From Nonomuraea thailandensis (GTDB lineage: Bacteria; Actinomycetota; Actinomycetes; Streptosporangiales; Streptosporangiaceae), in contig NZ_JAMZEB010000002.1 of assembly GCF_024172165.1 (NCBI RefSeq), positions 9,026,501 to 9,090,500 on the forward strand: DNA of 64,000 nt, in the 5' to 3' direction. Position 1 is the first letter of the stretch. Every line of letters begins with the position of its first letter. This document shows positions 46,410 through 54,409 of this stretch, piece by piece. Position numbers and translations under genes: made by a program. The notes under the pieces were generated by a model, which was given only the letters and a program-made list of their open reading frames with translations, had not been told where the DNA came from and did no database searches.

Positions 46410-47993
46410 ATGGGGGCAGACATCAGGCGCGGGCCCTGGGTCGCGCTGACGACCTTCCTGATCGTCCAGGCCGTGCTCGGCTGCTGGTGGGCGGCCTTCT
46501 ATCCGGGCCTGTTCAGCCGCGACTCGGTGCTCTACCTCAGCCACACGATGGTCGGGCCCTGGGTGAGCGATCACTCGGTGGTCTACGACGCGTTGTTGTG
46601 GCTGAGCTTCACCCGGACGGGTGACCTGGGCGCCGTCACGTTCGCGCAGACCACGGCCATGGCCGGGGCGCTGACCTACCTGGCGCAGTCGTTGAAGGCG
46701 ATGGGCGCGCCGCGGCTGCTGACGACCGTGGTGGTCGTGCTGATGCCGCTGGCGCCGCCCGTGGGCGCGTTCACGGTGACGCTGTGGAAGGACGTGCCGT
46801 TCACGATCTGCGCCGTGGCCATCGCGGGCCTGTGCGCGCGGATCGCGGCCCGGCGCGCCGTCGGCGTGCCCGCGCTGATCGGGCTCGCGCTGCTGTTCGT
46901 GGCGCTCGGGCTCTTCCGCGCCAACGGCTTCCTCATCGCGGGCGTGGCCGTGCTGGCGCTGGTGGTGCTCGTCCCGGCCGTGCGGCTGCGGCTGCTGCTC
47001 ACCGGCACGCTGGCCGCCGCGCTGCCGCTCGTGCTCTCGAACGTGGTGTTCCCGCAGTTCGGCATCGTGGCGCCGTCGAAGACGTACGTCTACCACACCG
47101 CGTACGGGGACATCGCGGTCGCCTACCGGCAGCGGCCGGACCTGTTCACCCCGCGGGACGTCAGCCTCATCGCGGCGGTGGCGCCGATCGAGCGGTGGTG
47201 GGAAGGCGGCACCTGCTACACGATCAACCCGTTGATCTGGCGCGAGGACTTCAGCTGGCCGCAGGCCGACCTGCACGCCGGTGAGCTGCTGGAGCTGTGG
47301 CGGCGGCTGCTGGTCACCGAGCCGGGGCTGGTCGTGGACGCGCGGCTGTGCCGGGGGGCGATCGCGTGGCGGCCGGTGCAGGACGAGCGGGTGACCGGGG
47401 GGATGACGTACCGGCTGTCACGGCGGCCGAACGCCGACACGTACGTGGGGCCGTACAAGGTGGCCGACTTCCCGGGGCGGTGGGTGTACTCGCTGCGGCC
47501 GCTGTCCCTGGAGCTCAACCAGGTGGCCGACCCGTGGCTGACCGGGGCGTTGATGCCCGAGTGGGACTGGGTGCTGTGGCGGGGGGCGTCGTGGGCGTAC
47601 CTGTCGTACCTGGCGGTGGGGCTGGGGGCGTGGGCGCTGCGCAACCGGTACGTGCTGGGGGTGGCGGCGGTGGTGGCCGGGCAGCAGCTCGCGGTGCTGG
47701 CCAACATCTCGGCGCAGGACTTCCGCTACATGGCCTCGCCGATCTTCGTGGGGGCGCTGCTGGTGCCGCTGTTCCTGGGGAGCCTGGTGCGGCTGTCCGC
47801 GGAGGCGGGGCAGGGGCTCCTGCGGCTGCTGCACCGCCGGCCGGCCGCCGAGCAGGCCGCGGAGGAGCCCGAAGCGCTTGTGGCGTCGAAGGAGGAGCCC
47901 ATCGGCTCCGAGGTGGGCTCTGGGGCGAGCTCGGACGACGACGCGCCGACCGAGCCGATCGACGTGCGGCCGGGCTCCGGCGAGCGGGCCTAG
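46410..47993 (+). CDS. DUF6020-like polytopic membrane protein
   Basis: 527 residues with about ten helices. The N-terminal FYPGLFSRDSVLYLSHTMVG resembles the FPGyxSpDS motif of DUF6020 membrane proteins of glycan loci. The soluble loop at about residues 220-345 (VGIVAPSKTYVYHTAYGDIA region; CYTINPLIWREDFSWPQADL) sits between helices. The C-terminal about 60 residues are acidic and Ser/Glu-rich (EAEEPEALVASKEEPIGSEV-like). It could be a GT-C-like transferase, but function is unknown. Its TAG stop shares CTAG with the convergent receiver gene. Confidence 0.72.
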   Translation: MGADIRRGPWVALTTFLIVQAVLGCWWAAFYPGLFSRDSVLYLSHTMVGPWVSDHSVVYDALLWLSFTRTGDLGAVTFAQTTAMAGALTYLAQSLKAMGAPRLLTTVVVVLMPLAPPVGAFTVTLWKDVPFTICAVAIAGLCARIAARRAVGVPALIGLALLFVALGLFRANGFLIAGVAVLALVVLVPAVRLRLLLTGTLAAALPLVLSNVVFPQFGIVAPSKTYVYHTAYGDIAVAYRQRPDLFTPRDVSLIAAVAPIERWWEGGTCYTINPLIWREDFSWPQADLHAGELLELWRRLLVTEPGLVVDARLCRGAIAWRPVQDERVTGGMTYRLSRRPNADTYVGPYKVADFPGRWVYSLRPLSLELNQVADPWLTGALMPEWDWVLWRGASWAYLSYLAVGLGAWALRNRYVLGVAAVVAGQQLAVLANISAQDFRYMASPIFVGALLVPLFLGSLVRLSAEAGQGLLRLLHRRPAAEQAAEEPEALVASKEEPIGSEVGSGASSDDDAPTEPIDVRPGSGERA

Positions 47994-48457
47994 ATGCCCT
48001 CGTCGCCGCCGTACGCCCGCGCCCGCCCCGGCAGCCGCACCACCGTGACGAAGAACTCGTCGATCTGCCGGATCACGGCCATGAAGCGGTCGAGGTCGAC
48101 GGGCTTGCTCACGTACGCGTTGGCGAACAGCTCGTAGCTGCGCAGGATGTCCTCCTCGGCCGAGGAGGTGGTGAGCACCACGACGGGGATGGAGCGCAGC
48201 TCGGGATCGCCCTTGATGCGTTCCAGCACCTGACGTCCGTCGTACTTGGGCAGGTTGAGATCGAGCAGGATCAGGTCGGGGCGCGGCGCGGCGGCGTGCT
48301 CGCCGCGCCGGTAGACGAAGTCGATCGCCTCCAGGCCGTCCCTGACGACGTGGAGGTTGTTGCGGATCTTGTTGTCCTCGAACGCCTCGCGCGTGATGAG
48401 CTCGTCGCCGGGATCGTCCTCGACGAGGAGGACCTCTATGGGTTGCCCGGTCGTCAT
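47990..48457 (-). CDS. CheY-like single-domain response regulator (Rcp1 type)
   Basis: 155 residues, a lone receiver domain. Acidic pocket Glu13-Asp14-Asp15, phospho-acceptor Asp66 (LILLDLNLPKYDG), Thr in VVVLTTSSAEED and Lys in AYVSKPVDL. It has no DNA-binding output, so it likely works through protein contacts. Its length and composition fit Rcp1-type partners of phytochrome-like kinases. The start overlaps the kinase stop (ATGA), and the end overlaps the DUF6020 gene (CTAG). Confidence 0.92.
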   Translation of the reverse strand: MTTGQPIEVLLVEDDPGDELITREAFEDNKIRNNLHVVRDGLEAIDFVYRRGEHAAAPRPDLILLDLNLPKYDGRQVLERIKGDPELRSIPVVVLTTSSAEEDILRSYELFANAYVSKPVDLDRFMAVIRQIDEFFVTVVRLPGRARAYGGDEGI

Positions 48458-50043
48458 GAGCTGTGTCCTTCGCGATCAGGGCCGGGGTCGGCTTGCGGAG
48501 TGGCGGCGGGCAGGGTGAAGCACAGCCGGGCGCCGCCGGTGTAGCCGGTGTCCAGCCAGATCCTGCCGCCGTGGTTCTCGACGATCTTCTTGCACATCGC
48601 CAGGCCGATGCCGGTGCCGCTGTACTGCTCGCGGCTGTGCAGGCGCTGGAAGATGACGAAGATCTTATCGGCGAACTCGGGCTCCACCCCTATCCCGTTG
48701 TCCGCCACGGAGAATTCCCAGCCGTCCACCCCGGGCTCGCACCCGATGCGGATGAGCGGCTCGCGGTCCGGGTCGTGGAACTTGATGGCGTTGCTGATGA
48801 GGTTCTGCCAGAGCAGGCGCAGCAGCGTGGGGTCGCCGACGACGGTGGGCAGCTTGTCGGGGCGCTCGATGCGGGCGCCGGACTCCTCGATCGGAGCCGA
48901 CAGGTCGTCTATCACCTTGTCCAGGGTCTCCTCCAGCTCGACCGGCTCGCGGTCGTCGTACACCCTGCCCACCCGGGAGAACCTGAGCAGGTCGTTGATG
49001 AGGACCTGCATCCGGGTGGCCCCGTCGACGGCGAAGCGGATGTACTGCTTGCCGCGGTCGTCGAGCACCTCCCCGTACCGCTTCTCCAGGAGCTGGCAGA
49101 AGGTGGCGACCTTGCGCAGCGGCTCCTGGAGGTCGTGGGAGGCCACGTACGCGAACTGCTCCAGCTCGGCGTTCGACCGCCGCAGCTCCACGGCCTGCGC
49201 GTCGAGGTCGGCCGCCTGGTCGCGCAGCAGCACCTGCTGCCGGTGGGAGTCGCCGAGCGCCTGCACGATCCGTACGCGCATCAGGTCCACGTCCTCGGCC
49301 ACCTCGCGGATGTCGGCCGGGCCCCTGGCGGGGATGGCGTGCTCGAAGTCGCCGGCCGCGATCTCGCGGGAGGCCATGCGCAGGTCGTCGAGCGGCCGGA
49401 CGACCGCGCGGCGCAGCAGGACCGTCATGCCCGTCATGGCCAGCGGGAACAGCACGAGCATGGCCAGGAAGGACCAGTTGCGCAGCTGCTCGGCCCCGGA
49501 CAGGTCCGCCCACGCGCTCTCGCGGAGCTGCGCGAGACGGCCGTTCTGCCGTTCGAGCATCGTCCTGATCTCGTCGAACGACTGCTTGCCCGCCTCGACC
49601 GTCACGCCGGGGACGCGGCCGTCGTCGCGCCGCTGGGCGGTCATGGGCTCGGCGTAGTCCCTGCGCCAGGCGGCGGCCTTGTCGCTGATGGCGTTCAGCT
49701 CGGCGAGCAGGGCGGGCCGGTCGGCGAGGTGCGCGGCCACCTGCGCGCGGCTGCGCTGCTCGGCGGCCACGCCCTCGGCGTACGGCTGCAGGAACTCCTG
49801 CCTGCCGGTCAGCAGGAACCCCCTGACCCCGGTCTCCTGGTCGATCAGGGCCTTCTGCATCTGGGACGCCTCGATCGCGGCCGGTGAGATGCGTGTGGTC
49901 AGCTCGTCGGACAGGCTGCTCGTACGATCGATCATCACGGCGCCCATCACCCCGCAGACCGCGATCAGGAGGGTGAAGGCCGCGATCATCACCATGAACC
50001 AGCCGTGCACGGTGAGGCGGCGCAGGCGGGACGCGTCGGTCAT
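48454..50043 (-). CDS. CHASE3/HAMP sensor histidine kinase (phytochrome-type catalytic core)
   Basis: 529 residues. An N-terminal membrane helix (GWFMVMIAAFTLLIAVCGVM), a CHASE3-like sensor region (ALIDQETGVRGFLLTGRQEF, about 50-180), a second helix, then a HAMP domain (AVVRPLDDLRMASREIAAGD). The dimerisation helix has His303 in YVASHDLQEPLRK. The HATPase domain (NLISNAIKFHD, VADNGIGVEPEF, GTGIGLAMCKKIVENHGGRI) completes the kinase. It is coupled to a SpoIIE-type phosphatase upstream and the single receiver downstream. Confidence 0.93.
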   Translation of the reverse strand: MTDASRLRRLTVHGWFMVMIAAFTLLIAVCGVMGAVMIDRTSSLSDELTTRISPAAIEASQMQKALIDQETGVRGFLLTGRQEFLQPYAEGVAAEQRSRAQVAAHLADRPALLAELNAISDKAAAWRRDYAEPMTAQRRDDGRVPGVTVEAGKQSFDEIRTMLERQNGRLAQLRESAWADLSGAEQLRNWSFLAMLVLFPLAMTGMTVLLRRAVVRPLDDLRMASREIAAGDFEHAIPARGPADIREVAEDVDLMRVRIVQALGDSHRQQVLLRDQAADLDAQAVELRRSNAELEQFAYVASHDLQEPLRKVATFCQLLEKRYGEVLDDRGKQYIRFAVDGATRMQVLINDLLRFSRVGRVYDDREPVELEETLDKVIDDLSAPIEESGARIERPDKLPTVVGDPTLLRLLWQNLISNAIKFHDPDREPLIRIGCEPGVDGWEFSVADNGIGVEPEFADKIFVIFQRLHSREQYSGTGIGLAMCKKIVENHGGRIWLDTGYTGGARLCFTLPAATPQADPGPDREGHSS

Positions 50044-51218
50044 GCTCGCTCTCTCCACCGCAGGTGCACCACGGCGAGGTCGTCGGCGGGCGCGTCGGGC
50101 GCGGTGACCTCCTCGACGTCGGCGATCAGCGCGTCGAGGAAGCCCTCGCCGTCGAGGTGCGCGTGCCGCTGGGCCAGGTCCAGCAGCGCCTCCTCGCCCA
50201 GCCAGCGCGGCGGCGCGCCGGGCAGGCGGCGCTCGAACAGGCCGTCGGTGTAGAGCGTCAGGCCGCCGCCCTTGGGCAGCTCCAGCACGTCCTGGTGCCA
50301 GTCGGCCTCCACCGGCAGGCCGAGCGCGAGGCTGTGCACCGGCTCGGCCAGGCTCACCGTGTCGCCGTCGTGCAGCAGCATGCCGGGGTGGCCGGCCCGC
50401 CAGATCCGCACCGTGCGCTGGTCGGGCTCCAGGACGAGCGTGGTCATGGTGACGAAGATGTCGGTGCCGGCCCGCTCGGCCTCCAGGATGCGTTCGAGCC
50501 TGCGCAGCAGGGCCGCCCCCGTCACGCCGCTGAGCACCAGCGCCCGCCAGGCGATGCGCAGGCAGACGCCGAGCGCGGCCTCGTCGGGGCCGTGCCCGCA
50601 CACGTCGCCGATGACCGCGTGCACGGCCTTGTCGTCGGACTCGACGACGTCGAAGAAGTCGCCGCCGAGCGTGGCCGAGCCCCTGCTGGGGCGGTAACGC
50701 GAGGCCACCTCGATCGGCATGCTCTGCAGCAGTGGCGTGGGCAGCAGGCCGCGTTCCAGGCGCTCGTTCTCCTTGGCGCGCATGCGCTCGGCGTGCAGCG
50801 CCACGGCGGCCTGCTCGGCCTGCTTGCGTTGCATCGCGTAACGCAGTGTCCGGCCCAGCCACTCGGCCTCGACCCGGCCCTTGACCAGGTAGTCCTGGGC
50901 GCCCGCCGACACCGCCGCCAGGCCTGCCTGCTCCTCGGCCAGGCCGGTGAGCACCACGACGGCCGCGTCACCCGCCTCCTCGATCACGGCGGACAGCGCC
51001 GAGAACTCGTACGCGTCGGGCAGGCCGAGGTCCAGCAGCACGCACTGGGGCCGCAGGCGGACCAGGGCCCGCCTGGCCTCGTCCACGGACCGCGCCCACT
51101 CCAGGCGTACGGCGAGGCCGCTGTCCTCCAGCAGCTCCTCGACGATCAACGCGTCCTGCGGATCGTCCTCGACGAGCAACACCAGCGGCTGCCTGCCGTA
51201 CTCGCTCGCATGGGACAT
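50040..51218 (-). CDS. Receiver-domain SpoIIE/PP2C-type phosphatase (RsbU-like)
   Basis: 392 residues. Receiver domain: acidic pocket Glu17-Asp18-Asp19, phospho-acceptor Asp63 (CVLLDLGLPDAYEF), Lys in AQDYLVKGRV. A helical linker then leads to a PP2C-like SpoIIE phosphatase domain with TLGGDFFDVVES, VIGDVCGHGPDEAALGVCLR, YTDGLFER and the final APADDLAVVHLRW. RsbU-type enzymes dephosphorylate anti-sigma-factor antagonists. No anti-sigma partner is in the window. First gene of the three-gene signalling operon; its stop overlaps the kinase ATG. Bases 51219-51396 upstream hold no clear gene. Confidence 0.93.
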   Translation of the reverse strand: MSHASEYGRQPLVLLVEDDPQDALIVEELLEDSGLAVRLEWARSVDEARRALVRLRPQCVLLDLGLPDAYEFSALSAVIEEAGDAAVVVLTGLAEEQAGLAAVSAGAQDYLVKGRVEAEWLGRTLRYAMQRKQAEQAAVALHAERMRAKENERLERGLLPTPLLQSMPIEVASRYRPSRGSATLGGDFFDVVESDDKAVHAVIGDVCGHGPDEAALGVCLRIAWRALVLSGVTGAALLRRLERILEAERAGTDIFVTMTTLVLEPDQRTVRIWRAGHPGMLLHDGDTVSLAEPVHSLALGLPVEADWHQDVLELPKGGGLTLYTDGLFERRLPGAPPRWLGEEALLDLAQRHAHLDGEGFLDALIADVEEVTAPDAPADDLAVVHLRWRERA

Positions 51219-51396
51219 GCAGGCTTCGCCACTCCTTCCGAACCGCGGGTCACGGGCTTCCCCCTTGCCAACCGCGGTCCGCGTTGGCCCAGGAGATGCC
51301 TCTCTTCCCTCAATTATCGAGGGTATGCACGCGCATGCCGGAATGGCGGCTCGGGGCCTCTCACAGGGCCGGGCCGCTCCGGCCGTTCCTGCCCGT

Positions 51397-53289
51397 TCAA
51401 CGCGGCCGGTAACAGCAGCGCGTCCCCGTACGCACGGTGGCCCGCAGTTCCTCGCCGATCGACGGATCGACCGCCGCCACCCGGTCCACGGCCCGCCAGA
51501 TGGCCTTGCCGACGGCGACCCTGGCCCGCTCCTCGCTGCCCGTGAACGGCCGCGCCCGCCCGCCGATGCCGGTGGCCGCTGCCAGCTCGGCCAGCAGCCA
51601 CTCCCGCTCCTCGCGCAGCGTGGCGGCCCGTTCGAGGTCGTTCCTCGACTCCAGCTCGCCGATCTCGTCCTCCAGCCGCGCCAGCCGCTCCTTGTAGGTG
51701 CGCCTGGCGACCTCGTCGAGCACCGGCTGCGCCGAGTTCGACGCGCTCCTGACGGCCTCCGCGCCGGCGGCCAGGTCGATGGCCGGGATCTCCTGGCCGG
51801 GGTTGGCCATCAGCGTCGCCAGGTAGCCCATGCCCACGCTGTGACCGACCAGCGCGCTGCGCCCGTCCAGCTCCAGCAGCCAGTGCAGGCCGCGCCGCCG
51901 GCAGCGGCAGACGCCGGCGGCCTCGTCCGGCCGGATGGCCGCCTTCGGCAGCACCATGCCGAGCTCCGCCGCCTCCCGCGCCGCGCCGGGCCCCTCGTCG
52001 CCGGGGTCGCCCGTGAGCGCGAGCGCCTGGGCGAGCCGGTGCCGGGACAGCACGGTGGCGGGCCAGTGGCCCAGCGCCAGGTTCTGCCGCACGGCGGCCC
52101 GCAGGTGTTCGGCCGCCCGGTCCACCTGGCCGAGGGTGAGCGCGGCCACGCCCAGGGGGTGGTGTGCGGAGCCGAGGCAGGTCACGCCGTGCCCGGCGAT
52201 GACCGGCAGGTCGGCGAACGGGGCGAGCGCGGCGTACGCGCAGGCGGCGGTGTCGGTGTCGCGCAGCAGGTGCGCGGCCTCCACCATGAAGTACATCGAC
52301 GTCATCCACGTGCTGGAGCGCGGCAGGTCGGGGCCGCGCAGCCGGGCCAGCAGCCCTTCGGCCGTCCGGCGGTCGCCCGCGTCGGCGGCGGCCGCGGCCA
52401 GGCCGGCCAGGTAGGAGTTGTCCAGGGCGCTGAGGGTGGGCGAGTGCACCATCTCCGACAGTGCCGGCACCAGCTCGGCGCCGCGTCCCTGGAGCCAGCG
52501 GATGGCGACGAGCTGCCAGCCGTACCAGCCGGTGGCGTCGACGTCGCCGGTCGCGTCGCCGAGCTCGGCGCAGACCGCCGCCAGCGTCTCCGCCTCCTCG
52601 AAGCGGCCGGCGCGGATGGTCAGCATCACCTTGATCGCGCTGACCACGAACCCGATCGCCCGGTGCTCCTTGGCGGCCAGCATGCCCTGCAGCTCTTCGA
52701 GGCTGCGCTCGGCCTTGGGCGAGGCCTCCAGGAACAGATCGACGGTACGCAGCAGCAGCCCCATCAACGCGTCGCCCCGGCGCCCCGTACGCGCGGCCTG
52801 CCCGATGAGCTCCTGGGCCAGCCTGAGGCGGCGTTCGCCGTGCTCGGGCCCGAGCAGGCAGTTGTGCGCCAGGCTCAGCGTCTCCGCCAGCGCCACCGGG
52901 TCGCCGGCGCCGCGGGCCACGGACAGCAGCCGGAGGATCGTGTCGTGCGTGCCGGCCCGGTAGTCCTCCTCGGCGGCCTGCCTGGCCCGCAGGCGCAGGG
53001 CCAGCGTCGTACGGGGGTCCAGCAGCCGCAGGGCGTGGCGCTGGCGGGTGCGTACCCTCTCCCAGTCGGCGCAGGTCCGGTGCTCGTGCACCCACACGCC
53101 GCTCAGCCCGAGGGCGGCGCGGGCCAGCAGCTCGGGATCGCCGCTCAGCTCGGCGTCCTGGTAGGCGGCGTCGAACCAGTAGCGGGCCGCCCGCAGGTCG
53201 CCGTCCACGGACAGCGCGCGCTCGCCCGCCAGGATGGCGAAGGTGATGTTGCCGCGCGGGATTCGGTGTATTTCTCGTGTCGCGCCCAC
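51397..53289 (-). CDS. TPR-type regulatory protein with AfsR-like C-terminal domain
   Basis: 630 residues. It consists of alpha-helical repeats (about 1-430) in the TPR/BTAD style (LRAARYWFDAAYQDAELSGD, AEHLRAAVRQNLALGHWPAT). A C-terminal wing follows: RGLHWLLELDGRSALVGHSV, then YLATLMANPGQEIPAIDLAA and a coiled-coil region ending in ELRATVRTGTRCCYRPR. This C-terminus is the one found in actinobacterial ATPase/TPR regulators after the STAND module. Here the N-terminal ATPase and HTH are missing, so the protein may be a stand-alone helper. GTG 53289 has GGAGGAG upstream. It follows the TetR gene on the same strand. Confidence 0.75.
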   Translation of the reverse strand: MGATREIHRIPRGNITFAILAGERALSVDGDLRAARYWFDAAYQDAELSGDPELLARAALGLSGVWVHEHRTCADWERVRTRQRHALRLLDPRTTLALRLRARQAAEEDYRAGTHDTILRLLSVARGAGDPVALAETLSLAHNCLLGPEHGERRLRLAQELIGQAARTGRRGDALMGLLLRTVDLFLEASPKAERSLEELQGMLAAKEHRAIGFVVSAIKVMLTIRAGRFEEAETLAAVCAELGDATGDVDATGWYGWQLVAIRWLQGRGAELVPALSEMVHSPTLSALDNSYLAGLAAAAADAGDRRTAEGLLARLRGPDLPRSSTWMTSMYFMVEAAHLLRDTDTAACAYAALAPFADLPVIAGHGVTCLGSAHHPLGVAALTLGQVDRAAEHLRAAVRQNLALGHWPATVLSRHRLAQALALTGDPGDEGPGAAREAAELGMVLPKAAIRPDEAAGVCRCRRRGLHWLLELDGRSALVGHSVGMGYLATLMANPGQEIPAIDLAAGAEAVRSASNSAQPVLDEVARRTYKERLARLEDEIGELESRNDLERAATLREEREWLLAELAAATGIGGRARPFTGSEERARVAVGKAIWRAVDRVAAVDPSIGEELRATVRTGTRCCYRPR

Positions 53290-53366
53290 GTTGTGCGATC
53301 TCCTCCGGGTCGAAGCGACCGGCCCCCCGGTGACTCAGGAGGCGGCAGACCCGGTTTTGATACAGA

Positions 53367-53957
53367 TCATGACGCGGTGATGCCGAGAGCGCGCAGCAGA
53401 GTGGTGTGGAAGGCCCGCCTCGACTCCTCCTTGGACAGCCGGCCTGCGGCGGTCTCCTCGCTCGCCGCGTGCGCGAGCCTGATCGTGACCTCGACGAGCC
53501 ACTGCGCGGGCAGGCCGGCGTCGAACTCGCCGTCCGCCTGGCCGCGCCGGATCACGCGCTCCAGCAGCTCGGCGACCGGCGCGTGGCGGACCTGGTCGTC
53601 CCGCGCGGTCACGGGCAGCGCGCCGAGCCTCGCCAGGAGGGCGGGGTGCCGCCCGGCCGTGCGGTCCGCGGCGTCGAGCAGCCGCAGCAGCGCCTCGGCA
53701 GCCGGGCCGCCGCCGGGGCCGGTGGCCTCCATCGCGGCGACCGTCTCCTCGGTGAGGTGGTCGAGGACGGCCGCCAGCAACCGGTCACGGGAGGGGAAGT
53801 GGGCGTAGACGGTCTGCCGGCTCACCCCCGCGGCGGTGGCGATGGCGTCGACGCTGGCGTCGGGGTCGGAGTCGAGCAGCTCGACGGCCGCCGCCAGGAT
53901 GGCGGCCCTGCTGCGGCGGGCGTCGGCGCGGCGGTTCCGGGTCGGGGACGAGCTCAT
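53367..53957 (-). CDS. TetR/AcrR-family transcriptional repressor
   Basis: 196 residues. N-terminal HTH: RAAILAAAVELLDSD, then IATAAGVSRQTVYAHFPSRD and a typical downstream helix (LLAAVLDHLTEETV). The C-terminal ligand domain is less conserved. It diverges from a SnoaL-like gene across 76 bases that contain a palindrome, and most likely represses itself and that gene. The inducer is unknown. Confidence 0.92.
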   Translation of the reverse strand: MSSSPTRNRRADARRSRAAILAAAVELLDSDPDASVDAIATAAGVSRQTVYAHFPSRDRLLAAVLDHLTEETVAAMEATGPGGGPAAEALLRLLDAADRTAGRHPALLARLGALPVTARDDQVRHAPVAELLERVIRRGQADGEFDAGLPAQWLVEVTIRLAHAASEETAAGRLSKEESRRAFHTTLLRALGITAS

Positions 53958-53967
53958 CTCTTACACC

Positions 53968-54010
53968 TTGTCCAAGTTACTGGGCTGTGTATATCTTACA
54001 GCGCGTAAGA
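53968..54010. promoter_or_regulatory. Promoter and TetR-type operator between the TetR and SnoaL-like genes
   Basis: TCTTAC-AGCGC-GTAAGA is a perfect 6+6 palindrome at 53994-54010. It overlaps or follows a -10 (TATATC, 53990-53995) with TTGTCC as -35 (53968-53973, 16-base spacer). A second half-site, TCTTACACC, lies at 53958-53966 beside the TetR start. A repressor bound here would block transcription of the SnoaL-like gene. Confidence 0.65.
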
Positions 54011-54033
54011 GTTATGGCAGCGCTGGGAGCATC

Positions 54034-54402
54034 GTGAAGACAGACCCGAAGACGTTCATCGCCGACTTCATCACGTCACTGACCGACGACCTGGTGAACA
54101 CCGACGAGGATCCCGCCGTGATCATCGACCGCTACCACACGCCCGACGTCGTGCAGTACGCCGACGGGAACCGGATCGACCGGGACAAGCTCATCGCCCA
54201 CACCCGCCCGGTACGCAAGAACCGCCCCGAGGGCCGCATGGAGGTGCACGAGGCGGTCAGGGACGGAGACCGCCTCGCCGCCCGCTACACCCTGCACGTA
54301 CGCCAGCGCGGCAAGGAGCTGGCCATCGACGTGCACTTCTTCGGCAGCTTCGCCCCCGACGGCCGGATGCGCGAGGCCCACCTGCTCACCCGCACCCGGT
54401 GA
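54034..54402 (+). CDS. SnoaL/NTF2-like small protein
   Basis: 122 residues. The cone-shaped alpha+beta NTF2-like pattern is seen in FIADFITSLTDDLVNTDEDP, VIIDRYHTPDVVQYADGNRI and FGSFAPDGRMREAHLLTRT. Members are often polyketide cyclase-like, isomerase-like or of unknown function. GTG 54034 has GGGAG (54025-54029) upstream. It is regulated, by position, by the divergent TetR. The stop lies 8 bases from the convergent guaA end. Confidence 0.8.
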   Translation: MKTDPKTFIADFITSLTDDLVNTDEDPAVIIDRYHTPDVVQYADGNRIDRDKLIAHTRPVRKNRPEGRMEVHEAVRDGDRLAARYTLHVRQRGKELAIDVHFFGSFAPDGRMREAHLLTRTR

Positions 54403-54409
54403 GAGCGGG

